A stretch of DNA of 11,846 nucleotides from CF-161 sp035259145 (lineage in GTDB: Bacteria; Chloroflexota; Dormibacteria; Dormibacterales; Dormibacteraceae), in contig DATFWQ010000284.1 in NCBI GenBank assembly GCA_035259145.1, forward strand, positions 1 through 11,846, read 5' to 3'. Positions 1 through 6,300 of this stretch are shown here, in pieces; within the stretch, counting starts at the first letter, position 1, and every line of letters begins with the position of its first letter. Both the position numbers and the translations under genes were made by a program. The notes under the pieces were generated by a model. That model searched no databases and was not told the origin of the DNA. It worked only from the letters and a program-made list of their open reading frames with translations.

Positions 1-521
1 GAGAAGCCGAGGAAGTCCACCTCGTAGATGCAGTTCAGCACCTTGACGAGGGCGCCTTGGACGATCTTGTCCTCCAGGCTGGCGATGCCGAGCGGCCGTT
101 GCCGCCCGTCCGCCTTCGGGATGTATGTCCTCCGCACGGGCTTCGCCCGATACGCTCCGCTGTGCAGCCGTCGGTGGAGATCCTGAAGGTTGGCCTCCAG
201 GTTCTCTCTATAGGCCTCCCACGTCACCCCGTCCACCCCCGCTGCCGCCTTCGGGTTGATCGCCCGGTAGGCGTCACGCAGGCAGTCGATGTCCACGTGG
301 TGCAGGAGCGCCGTGAACCGCGCCTCCTTGTCCCGTTCTGCTGCTTGCCGCACACGATCCAGTCCCTGTGACACGCGCATGCCGGCCCTGAGTCCGGAGC
401 CTGTGGTTCTGGCCGTGTTCCCCTTGGTCAGCCCCCTTCCCTCCACCGCCTCCGCGGCACCTGCCTTGTTCGGCGGCTTCGCCGGTAGTACGGGGCTGTC
501 TGACTTCCCGTCCTCGTGCAT
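1..521 (-). CDS. ltrA: Group II intron reverse transcriptase/maturase, N-terminal part (runs off the window)
   Basis: This is the intron-encoded protein that splices its host intron as a maturase and copies it into new DNA sites by target-primed reverse transcription. About 173 codons are in the window; the frame is still open at base 1, so the catalytic YADD region lies outside. Residues 1-60 are the polar leader typical of this family, beginning MHEDGKSDSP. The RT0/RT1 region follows, with GVDGVTWEAY near residue 95 and YIPKADGRQRPLGI followed by LEDKIVQ near 137-160. The ATG at 519-521 is chosen because the leader upstream of the internal ATG at 378-380 matches family members. There is no strong ribosome site, which is usual for intron ORFs. 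No frameshift or stop occurs in the visible part. Family identity is confident; the intron class is not resolved. Confidence 0.9.
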   Translation of the reverse strand, partial: MHEDGKSDSPVLPAKPPNKAGAAEAVEGRGLTKGNTARTTGSGLRAGMRVSQGLDRVRQAAERDKEARFTALLHHVDIDCLRDAYRAINPKAAAGVDGVTWEAYRENLEANLQDLHRRLHSGAYRAKPVRRTYIPKADGRQRPLGIASLEDKIVQGALVKVLNCIYEVDFLGF

Positions 522-891
522 CTCAGGCTTGTGGCCTCAGCCTTCCCTGAGCGGCCCGCCGCTCCCGACCGTGCACGACGGGCGATGACGGGATCTCCCG
601 GTTCTCGCGCATGAAGGTTCCGTGCATGCAGGGTTCTTCGACCCCGCGGGGCCCACTCGCGGCTCGCGCTTTCGCCACTGATGGTGTTGCCTTCCACTTG
701 ACACAACGGTGTCGGCGCCCCGATCTCGTGTTATTTCGTGGCTCAATAGCCTGCCTGCACGTACCCCTCGCCAACGCTTCGACGACGCCCTTACGGCCGC
801 CGCCGCATGGCTCAGGGCCACCGTGGCTCGCTAGACCTTCGGTGTAGAGCTCTCTCATCTCCTCCTTCATGCCGGTTTATCCCGGCGCGTC
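522..891 (-). ncRNA. Group II intron RNA, 5' structural region (domains I to IV)
   Basis: This minus-strand stretch precedes the maturase start and shows the landmarks usually found in the 5' part of such introns. These are the segment around 840-870 that reads GAGATGAGAGAGCTCTACAC, a tract around 670-720 with GTCAAGTGGAAGGCAACACC, and stem-forming sequence just before the ORF. It also carries the spurious upstream reading frame (MREL.. EGLASHGGPE) often mis-annotated in these introns, which supports the assignment. A GTGCG-type intron 5' end is not recognisable. Homology stops at about 891, where an IS end begins, so the intron may be 5'-truncated. The region holds no protein gene. Domain boundaries were not folded or aligned. 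Confidence 0.7.
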
Positions 892-924
892 TGTGCCGTA
901 ACCATGCCACCACCAACTCGATCA
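892..924 (-). repeat. Stray IS end, copy A
   Basis: Read on the plus strand it begins TGTGCCGTAAC and contains CAACTCGATC 12 nt after the conserved GTGCCGTAA block. The same layout occurs at 952, 1256 and, inverted, 11262. By comparison with the element at 1256-1559 this is the 3' terminus of an integrase-type IS whose body would extend to the right. It directly abuts the group II intron RNA and is itself cut off by copy B 60 bp away. Confidence 0.55.
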
Positions 925-951
925 TGCGGCTCTGGAGTAATCGTGTTGGCC

Positions 952-984
952 TGTGCCGTTACATCTCTTCGGTCAACTCGATCG
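952..984 (-). repeat. Stray IS end, copy B
   Basis: On the plus strand it reads TGTGCCGTTACATC, then GGTCAACTCGATCGG. Orientation and internal spacing match copies A and C. No transposase reading frame of this family follows. The next recognisable sequence is the end of an unrelated IS630-type gene at 1033, so this is an isolated terminus left by nested insertion and deletion. Confidence 0.55.
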
Positions 985-1032
985 GCCACTGCCGGGGCGC
1001 GATGGCATCGCGAACTGGTTAGGTCGGTCCTC

Positions 1033-1248
1033 CTACCGTTTGACGAGCGGCAGTGACGAGTGGATCGTCTGTGAAATGGCCATGCAATCCCGAAGCTTTG
1101 CCGGGATGCTGGCAACCGAGGCGGTCGAGACGAACGGCTTGGGGTCCTTATTGCGCACCGCCAGATACTCCTCGATGGCCGCGATCAGTGCCGGCACGCT
1201 GCAAAAGGCACCTCGGCGCAGTCGCCTTTTGGTTAGATCCCCGAAGAC
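1033..1248 (-). pseudogene. IS630-type transposase, C-terminal fragment
   Basis: The reading frame encodes about 72 residues ending at a TAG at 1033-1035. It contains the typical IS630-family tail: FGDLTKRRLRRG, then VPALIAAIEEYLAV and NKDPKPFVSTAS. In full-length relatives this follows the last acidic catalytic residue of the DDE domain, so no catalytic residue remains. The match starts abruptly at the phenylalanine codon near 1246, next to the IS end at 1256, and no upstream transposase part is visible to the right of 1559. It is a dead remnant. The family call rests on recognising the RRGVF..LIAAI.EYLA..N.DPKPF pattern, without an alignment. Confidence 0.75.
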
Positions 1249-1255
1249 GCCCTCT

Positions 1256-1559
1256 TGTGCCGTAACACCCGCTCGGTCAACTCAATCAGACAGCCCACGA
1301 GTACTCGACCTTCCGCTCCAGCACGGGGAGCTGATGGCGGAGGGCGAGCACCTCGGCGCGGAGCTGGGCGTCGGAGCGCGTCCGGACGAGCACTAGGTAT
1401 GTGATGAAGCGGATGAGTTGGTACGTGAGGCCGAGAAGCATGGCGACGGATCATGCCCGATCGGCGACCCGACATCGAGCGGGCGATGGCGCCCAGAGCG
1501 TTACGCCCGCAGTGGCCTGAGGGCTCAACTCGAACAGACGCCTATGGTGTTACGGCACA
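1256..1559 (-). mobile_element. 304-bp internal-deletion derivative of an integrase-type IS (MITE-like)
   Basis: The element is bounded by a perfect 14-bp terminal inverted repeat, TGTGCCGTAACACC: direct at 1256-1269 and reverse-complemented at 1546-1559. Between the ends lie a 5' leader (1442-1559), the first 51 codons of an rve-type transposase (1286-1441), and a 3' end that overlaps the fragment's stop. The rest of the transposase is missing, so the element is a non-autonomous derivative. TG..CA termini fit IS481/IS3-type elements. No clear target duplication is visible: flanks are ..CCTCT and GGGGCT... Confidence 0.65.
1286..1441 (-). pseudogene. Integrase/transposase (IS3/IS481-like), N-terminal 51 codons
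   Basis: The ATG at 1439-1441 starts a frame beginning MLLGLTYQLIRF and containing AEVLALRHQLPVLERKV. This is the characteristic N-terminus of rve-domain transposases common in high-GC soil bacteria, where a hydrophobic helix is followed by an LRHQL.VL.R segment. After LERKV the frame enters the IS 3' end and stops at 1286-1288, so the helix-turn-helix and DDE domain are absent. The missing half resembles what is preserved at 3092-3785, but that fragment belongs to an element with different termini, so the two are relatives rather than pieces of one gene. Confidence 0.75.
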
Positions 1560-1607
1560 GGGGCTATACGCGTAGGCCGCGTCGCAAGTACCGAGGGACG
1601 CCGCCGC

Positions 1608-2133
1608 GTGCGTTGGCTGGTGCTTTGGATCGCAGCAGCAGCGACTGCTGCGATCGGCGTCCTTCTTCTCTATCTGGGACCGAGTCTCCTCGCAATGGGG
1701 AAGGGGTTCGTACCGATTCGCTTCCTGGCTCAAGCGCCTCTTGCCCTAATGGCGATCGGCCTTTTGGGGATCGTCGCCGGCACGGCCGGTATTTCACGAG
1801 CGCTTTGGCGAGCAGCGCCTTCAGCAAACCAGGCCATCCCGCAAGCAGGTTCCGATGTCGGCACGACTTGGCCCGCCGATGCGGCTGCGCTCAGCGGCCT
1901 CGCTGTCGCAGCGGCGGCATTACTGGCTGCGATTCTGCTCGAGTGGGGCCGATCCAGCTGGCGGCGTGGCCTCTCGGCCTCGCTGCTGCCGTCACCAGCG
2001 CTATTGCCCCTGCCACAGGAACCAGGCGCCGGCGCATGGCGATTCTCGGAATGATCGTTGGCTCGATCACCGTCTGGAGATGGCAGCACAGTATCTCGCT
2101 TTCCTCGTCTTGGGCGGCGGTAACCAGCCGTGA
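1608..2133 (+). pseudogene. Small multi-pass membrane protein gene, broken by two frameshifts
   Basis: A GTG at 1608 opens a frame with two hydrophobic segments: residues 3-26, and LALMAIGLLGIVAGTAGI around 46-63. A third starts at ALSGLAVAAAALLAAILLEW. Around 1945 the coding character moves to another frame, reading WPLGLAAAVTSAIA, then TGTRRRRMAILGMIVGSITV. Around 2075 it moves to the third frame, reading EMAAQYLAFLVLGGGNQP and ending at the TGA at 2131-2133. Joined together these give a plausible four-to-five-helix protein of about 175 residues. The G..RRR.MAI.GMI.G segment recalls DUF4190-like proteins, but that name is a guess. A possible ribosome site, CGAGGGA, lies upstream of 1608. 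Two sequencing errors are the alternative to genuine decay. Confidence 0.5.
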
Positions 2134-2289
2134 ACGCCGCGTCCACAGCGCGACTGTGCAATGCAAATCCCAGCACGGAGCGATGCCTGAGGCTTGAGCA
2201 GCCGAGGAGGACCAGAGTGGCGGTAACGCCGCCCCGGCTCTGCACGTTGCCATGACAATACGGTTGCGTCAGTTAGGGAGGTTGGTCAG

Positions 2290-3018
2290 ATGAATCGTCT
2301 TCGACGGCTTGCGTTGGCCGCGTGCATGGCGGTCGTTCTCTCGGCCGGGCCGGCGATCCTCGCCCGGGCCGGCGGTGGACCCGGCCTGGGGCCGGGCTCC
2401 TTCACCTTCACCAGCACCAGCGCGAACGCCTTCTTCGGATCGCCCAAGGGTGCACCCGGTCCGTCCCCGACCTTCGCCAGCGTATTCGTGAATCGCGGAT
2501 TGACCACATTCGAGCCGCAGGACTCGGACGGTGCGACCACGGTGCAGGATGCGACCACGGTCTTCGTCTCGATCTTCACACCCACCGGAGGCGGAGGCGG
2601 CTGCTTCGTCATCCCCAACCGCACCGACTTCACGATCGGCAGCGACCTGCACAGCGCGTCGCTGCACACCACGGTGGGCAGCGCGGATGTGTGCCCGGGC
2701 CTGGCCAAGCCGCTGGCCGTCGACGGCCCCTTGCCGCTCGGCGGTGGTGGCGGCGGTGGCATAGCGCTGCCGATCAGGCTGGACCTGACCTGGACCTGGA
2801 AGGGAGTGATCGGCACCGACCAGTTCCAGAGCCAATTCGAATGCGGGGACTTCTCGACGGCGTCGCAGTCCGAGAGCCGGTCGGCCGGCGCCACCGCGAC
2901 CGGGACGATAGCGGCCGGCACGATCGTGGTGAGCGGCTCCAGCCAGCAGGGAGGGCTGCGCTCGACCGACAGCCAGCTCGACATCAGCGGCAGCGCGAAC
3001 CCGGCCTGCTTCGGCTGA
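2290..3018 (+). CDS. Secreted protein of unknown function with four cysteines and poly-Gly loops
   Basis: I do not recognise a family. The 242-residue product starts with a clear Sec signal peptide: MNRLRRLALAA, a hydrophobic core to about residue 24, and likely cleavage after ARA near 27. The mature part is rich in Ser, Thr and Gly and lacks further membrane segments. It has two glycine runs (100-104 and 151-157) and exactly four cysteines (105, 135, 185, 240), enough for two disulfides in an extracytoplasmic protein. The alternating hydrophobic and polar pattern (VFVSIF, LDLTWTW, GTIVVSG) suggests beta strands. The start is supported by AGGGAGG at 2275-2281, nine bases upstream. Neighbours on both sides are mobile remnants, so the context gives no hint of role. 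This is the only intact gene between 1 and 4358. Confidence 0.85.
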   Translation: MNRLRRLALAACMAVVLSAGPAILARAGGGPGLGPGSFTFTSTSANAFFGSPKGAPGPSPTFASVFVNRGLTTFEPQDSDGATTVQDATTVFVSIFTPTGGGGGCFVIPNRTDFTIGSDLHSASLHTTVGSADVCPGLAKPLAVDGPLPLGGGGGGGIALPIRLDLTWTWKGVIGTDQFQSQFECGDFSTASQSESRSAGATATGTIAAGTIVVSGSSQQGGLRSTDSQLDISGSANPACFG

Positions 3019-3030
3019 TACAGAGAACTC

Positions 3031-3080
3031 GCGGCCCCGGTCGGGCCGCCGCGCCCGGATCCTCACGGCCCGGGCGCGGC
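3031..3080 (+). terminator. Two overlapping GC hairpins after the secreted-protein gene
   Basis: Hairpin 1 pairs GCGGCCC (3031-3037) with GGGCCGC (3043-3049). Hairpin 2 pairs GCCGCGCCCGG (3048-3058) with CCGGGCGCGGC (3070-3080). They share bases 3048-3049. They begin 12 nt after the stop codon and there is no T-run, so this is at best a Rho-independent-like terminator of the kind seen in high-GC genomes, or an mRNA 3'-stabilising structure. Confidence 0.45.
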
Positions 3081-3091
3081 CTTGCCGGGGA

Positions 3092-3785
3092 GTGAGACTC
3101 AAGGGGGAGCTCCGCAAGCTCGGCTTCGAGGTCTCGGGCAGCACCATTCGCCGGGTCTTGCGTCGGCACCGCATCCCGCCTGCGCCACGTCGCTCCGCTC
3201 TCACCTGGCGTGGTTTCCTTGCCGCCCACGCCTTCACGGTCGTCGCCACCGACTTCTTCTCGGTTGACACCGTCTTCCTGAAGCGGTTCTACGTGCTCTT
3301 CTTCATCCACCTGGAGAGCCGCCGCATCCTCTTCGTCGCCTGCACCGAGAGTCCCGACTCGGGCTGGGTGACCCAGCAGGCGCGCAACCTCAGCTGGGAG
3401 CTGATAGAGCTCGGCCTGCGGCCGCGCTTCCTGATCCGCGATCGCGACGCCAAGTTCACAGCCGCCTTCGATTGCGTGCTCGCCGCTGAGGATATGGAAG
3501 TCCGCCGGACTCCAGCGCGAAGTCCGAAGGCGAACTCGATCGCCGAGCGCTGGGTCGCCTCAGCTCGCCACGAGGCGCTGGACTGGCTTCTGGTCCTGAA
3601 CGACCGCCACCTCAGGTGCATCCTGAAGGAGTACGTCGAGCACTACAACCGGGCTCGGCCCCACCGCAGCCTCGACCTTCGGCCACCGACCGGCGATCTC
3701 CCGCTCGGGCGATCGTGACGGTCAAATAGTGGTGATGACCAGGCTGGGCGAACTGCTGCGCGAGTACAGCCGCGCCGCCGCCTGA
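3092..3785 (+). pseudogene. Integrase/transposase catalytic domain, missing N-terminus and frameshifted near the C-terminus
   Basis: The frame from the GTG at 3092 encodes 208 residues that begin in mid-protein with LKGELRKLGFEVSGSTIRRV, the end of the helix-turn-helix part. The rve (RNase H-fold) domain follows with all three catalytic acids: the D of VVATDFF (54), the D of IRDRDAKF (117 or 119) and the E of NSIAERWV (152), a DD34-35E spacing typical of IS3/IS481-like elements. Near the end, YNRARPHRSLDLRPPTG is the usual C-terminal signature. The frame stops at 3718, but the expected tail, TRLGELLREYSRAAA, appears in another frame ending at the TGA at 3783-3785, so a frameshift separates them. 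About 130 N-terminal residues are absent. The protein cannot be active, although the catalytic domain looks only lightly decayed. Confidence 0.85.
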
Positions 3786-3892
3786 CGGCAGGACGGCTGC
3801 AGCGCGGCCCCTCTCATCAGGTGACAACGCTGCTCTGGGGTGGAGCCAGGACGATCCACCTTCGCCGCTCGTGCACCACCTTGAGCGCCGTC

Positions 3893-4001
3893 GACCTGAG
3901 CAGCAACGAGCCGCTGAGCCGATCTTGTTCATGAACCAGGTCTACGCTTTAGGGCCGTCCCAAGCGCCCAACCCACAGCCGGATGTGTTTTGCACCCCAC
4001 A
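3893..4001 (+). repeat. IS terminal repeat, copy 1 (inverted partner at 10668-10777)
   Basis: The first 41 bases, beginning GACCTGAGCA, differ from the partner at one position. Similarity continues with scattered changes and small indels through CTACGCTTTAGGGCC and ACCCACAGCC to GCACCCCACA. Both copies follow integrase sequence on the same strand, so they are the 3' ends of two copies of one IS lying in opposite orientations. Confidence 0.8.
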
Positions 4002-4332
4002 CCCAGCCGGCAAGCGCATCGACGTGCGGCGAGCCGGCCGGCCCCGCGGGGTTGGCCCAGTGCAGGCCGCCGCCGGGCCGGAACCAGCGGGGGCCGAGCG
4101 TGGCGGCCCACCCGCGCCAGGCGCGGATGCCGACAGCGTTGAGGTCGTGGTGCGCCCGGGGTCGGCTTGTCGTTGGCGTTGACCCAGGCCAGGCTGGAGC
4201 CGCTGGTGCCGCCGCCCGGCGCGCCCGCGTCGACGATGGTAACGCCGGCGCGGGGCATGGCCAGCCGCGCGGCCAACGCCGACCCGATGACCTCCGCTCC
4301 GACGACCAGGCAGCGATGACGGACGGCTCCAT
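4002..4332 (-). pseudogene. FAD-dependent oxidoreductase (DAO superfamily), N-terminal fragment
   Basis: Read on the minus strand from an ATG at 4330-4332, the sequence encodes the dinucleotide-binding start of an amine/amino-acid oxidase-like flavoprotein. VVGAEVIGSALAARLA corresponds to the usual G.G..GS..A..LA, with the second glycine replaced by Glu. GVTIVDAGAPGGGTSGSSLA and WVNANDKP follow. After a frameshift near 4160 comes AHHDLNAVGIRAWRGWAATL, then WFRPGGGLHWA. A second frameshift is needed between the ATG and VVGAEVIG. The match ends at LAGWVW, where the IS end at 4001 interrupts it, and the substrate-binding half is not in the window. The ATG lies 27 nt after the MFS stop codon, behind a G-rich stretch, which suggests a former operon in which the exporter and the oxidase handled the same compound. 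Confidence 0.65.
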
Positions 4333-4358
4333 CGTCGCACCCCCGCCGGCGCGCCAGG

Positions 4359-5606
4359 TCATGGGGAGCGGTCGCCGCCCGGCCGCAGCGCCGCGACTAG
4401 GACCCACGGCACGGCGGCCATGCCCGCGGCGGCGAGGACGAACAGCGCCGGCCGCAGCCCGAGCGCCTGCCCGAGCAGGCCGCCCAGAAGCGAGCCGAGC
4501 GGCAGCGGCCCCCATTCGACCAGGTGGACGACGGCATTGACGCGGCCCACCAGGCCGGGCCGCACCGAGTCCTGCAGGACGCTCGTCCTCGTGATCGACA
4601 GGAAGACGGCGCCGAGGCCGACGAGGCAGCGGCCGGCGACCAGGAAGGTCAGCACCAGCACGGGCGGCCCGGCGGCCAGCGGGACCAGGAGGTTGCCCGC
4701 GAACAGGGCCGCCGCCGCCACCGACGTCCAGCCGAACCCGAAGCGCCGGGTGGCGGGCCCGGCCGCGGCCGAGGCCAGGATCGGGCCAGCTGTGGCGACC
4801 GCGTAGACCAGCCCCAGCTGTGCCGGCGTGAGGCCCAGGTCGCGCACAGCGTAGAGCACGAGGAGCGCCAGGATGCCCCCGTAGAACAGCGCGTGCGTCC
4901 CCATGGCCGCGGTCGGCGCCCACACGCCGGGCCGCTGCACAAAGCCGGCGAGCCCATGCCGGAAGGAGTTCGCCAGGCGTCCGGCCGGGGTCGGCTCAGG
5001 CTCGGGCCGCCGGGCCGCCAGCAGGACCGCCGCCGCGACCAGGAAGGACGCCACGTCGGCGGCCACCGCGATCGGCGCGGTGAGCAGCTGCACCAGGAGG
5101 CCGGCGAGCCCGGGTCCGAAGACCGAGGGCAGCGCGTCGCTCACCGTCATCGCGCTGTTGGCCGCGACGAGCTGGCGGCGGTCGACGAGGACCGGTATGT
5201 ACGCGGTGGCAGCCAGGCCGTAGCCCAGCGCGAGCGACGCGGTCAGGAAGGCAACGACATACAGCTGCGGGAGCGTGAGGACGCCCGCCAGCGTCCCGAG
5301 GGGGATCGTGGCCAGCAGGAGCGCCTGGCCGAGGCCGGACCAGAGCATCACCGACGCGCGCCGGAAGCGGTCGACAATGACGCCGGCCACGAGGCTGAGC
5401 ACGAGCGGCGGCAGCAGCTCGGCTGCGCCGAGCACGCCCATCTGGCCGGCGCTGGCGCGCAGGGACAGCACCGCGACCAGCGGGATCGCGAACTCGCTGA
5501 CCTGCGACCCCGCGTAGGAGAGGAGCTGTGCGGTCCAGAAGATCGAGAACGGCCGGTTGCGCCAGAGCGGGAGCGCTGCGGCTGCCACGCTGTAAATCAT
5601 CGACAT
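4359..5606 (-). CDS. MFS transporter, drug/siderophore-exporter-like (DHA3/EntS type)
   Basis: The 415-residue integral membrane protein has the length and hydrophobic periodicity of a 12-helix major facilitator. The N-terminus (LWRNRPFSIFWTAQLLSYAG) is characteristic of the MFS_3/DHA3 branch, which includes enterobactin and macrolide exporters. The loop between helices 2 and 3 carries the motif-A-like GVIVDRFRRASVM (75-87). A cytoplasmic central loop with RRPEPEPTPAGR lies near 199-210, and RRFGFGW marks the second-half equivalent. Export by proton antiport is family knowledge; the substrate cannot be read from sequence. The chosen ATG is at 5604-5606; a second ATG six bases inside is an alternative, and the ribosome site (AGGG) is weak. 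The stop overlaps an ATGA, and the decayed flavoprotein gene begins just downstream. The reading frame is intact. Confidence 0.88.
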   Translation of the reverse strand: MSMIYSVAAAALPLWRNRPFSIFWTAQLLSYAGSQVSEFAIPLVAVLSLRASAGQMGVLGAAELLPPLVLSLVAGVIVDRFRRASVMLWSGLGQALLLATIPLGTLAGVLTLPQLYVVAFLTASLALGYGLAATAYIPVLVDRRQLVAANSAMTVSDALPSVFGPGLAGLLVQLLTAPIAVAADVASFLVAAAVLLAARRPEPEPTPAGRLANSFRHGLAGFVQRPGVWAPTAAMGTHALFYGGILALLVLYAVRDLGLTPAQLGLVYAVATAGPILASAAAGPATRRFGFGWTSVAAAALFAGNLLVPLAAGPPVLVLTFLVAGRCLVGLGAVFLSITRTSVLQDSVRPGLVGRVNAVVHLVEWGPLPLGSLLGGLLGQALGLRPALFVLAAAGMAAVPWVLVAALRPGGDRSP

Positions 5607-6300
5607 TCGGCAGCCCTGCTACGGCCGGCGCGCAAGCTCTGGTTAACGGGCTGCGCGCGTCTCCCAGAGGGCCGGGCCCAGGTCAGGGACTTAGTTGGCT
5701 CGGTCCGCTCGGCCTGTCCTGTTCGGTCGTTACGCCCGCCGTGCTGGCCGGTGCCAGCCGATATTTCAGGGCACAAACCGGCTATCGCTCAAGGGCTGGA
5801 TAGAATTCGTTTGCGGCGCGGCCGCCCAGTTCGAGGCATGCGTGGCCGAGCTGGAGACCCCAGCTCAGCTCTTTGCTGTCGGCTCTCCTGGCCTGGCAGC
5901 CAGCCGACCCTACGGCCGCACTGATAGCACAGCTCGGCATCGACCGCGGGGCCGTGCGCGAACGCCTGGCTCACCACCGCGGTCGCTGATTGTCGGACAT
6001 CATAGTGACGGCCTCCGCGCCAGGGATTTGCACCGCTACTCGTCTAAGGAGCCTTGGCGTGAGTCTCTGAGTGGCCGCAATCGTCGCCCATCAGTTTGCT
6101 GCCCGACAATGGCCGCACTGTCAAACACTTCTCAGCGAGTGGTAAGCTGACCGCCTAAGAGTTCCACTAGCGGCGCGACCGTGCCGAATTCCAATCGAGT
6201 CGGCTACGCGATGTGGAGTGGAGCTCAGGGACGGGAGGGTCGATCAAATGTCAAGGTGGCCGATTGCAGCTTGTCCCGCCACTCCAGGCGCCGGATAGGA
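5607..6300. other. Intergenic region between divergent genes, no convincing intact gene
   Basis: About 690 bases separate the MFS start (minus strand) from the membrane-protein start (plus strand). The promoters of both genes must lie here, but no clear -35/-10 pair is visible. Apart from a possible gene remnant at 5864-5989, no frame shows family resemblance. A GTG at 6181 could extend the next gene upstream, but the added 40 residues look non-coding. The base composition is slightly less GC-rich than in the flanking genes, for example around 5990-6150. Confidence 0.5.
5864..5989 (+). pseudogene. Possible gene remnant, C-terminal piece resembling a Clp N-domain repeat
   Basis: The plus-strand frame ending at the TGA at 5987-5989 encodes LLSALLAW, then DPTAALIAQLGIDRGAVRER and a short basic tail. 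It has normal coding composition and no stop over 42 codons. The pattern of a hydrophobic helix, then D...A.. L..LGID...VR.RL, resembles the second repeat of ClpA/ClpC N-terminal domains and related small Clp_N proteins. There is no start codon and the upstream part is not recognisable. The similarity is short and from memory, so this may be coincidence. Confidence 0.22.

Larger units (their letters stand above)
3092..4001 (+). mobile_element. IS3/IS481-like integrase element, 5'-truncated, with intact 3' end
   Basis: The element carries the 3' two-thirds of a transposase gene (3092-3785), about 107 bp of trailing sequence and a terminus at 3893-4001. The outermost bases, read inward, are TGTGGGGTGC. 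The same 109-110 bp terminus occurs inverted at 10668-10777, where it belongs to a 258-bp element with both ends, which identifies 4001 as a true IS end. The left end is missing: homology to transposases starts abruptly at about 3092, just after the hairpins of the preceding gene. The right end lies inside the FAD oxidoreductase gene on the other strand. Confidence 0.65.

Noticed and set aside
523..870. Minus-strand open frame beginning MKEEMREL
   Set aside because: It lies in the structural RNA of the group II intron; similar frames are annotated in many introns but are not real genes.
998..1012. Palindrome CGCGATGGCATCGCG
   Set aside because: It is short, in a region of IS debris, with no gene start nearby; it may belong to the IS630 end but cannot be tied to it.
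892..1288. The three repeated TGTGCCGT blocks as a CRISPR array
   Set aside because: Spacings are irregular (60 and 304 bp), copies diverge, and the repeats coincide with IS ends.
2269..3270. Long minus-strand open frame of 333 codons
   Set aside because: It overlaps the secreted-protein gene and the integrase fragment and reads as Arg/Gly-rich shadow sequence.
4524..5924. Long plus-strand open frame of 466 codons
   Set aside because: It is antisense to the intact MFS gene and its translation is low-complexity Arg/Gly/Asp-rich sequence, a GC-skew shadow.
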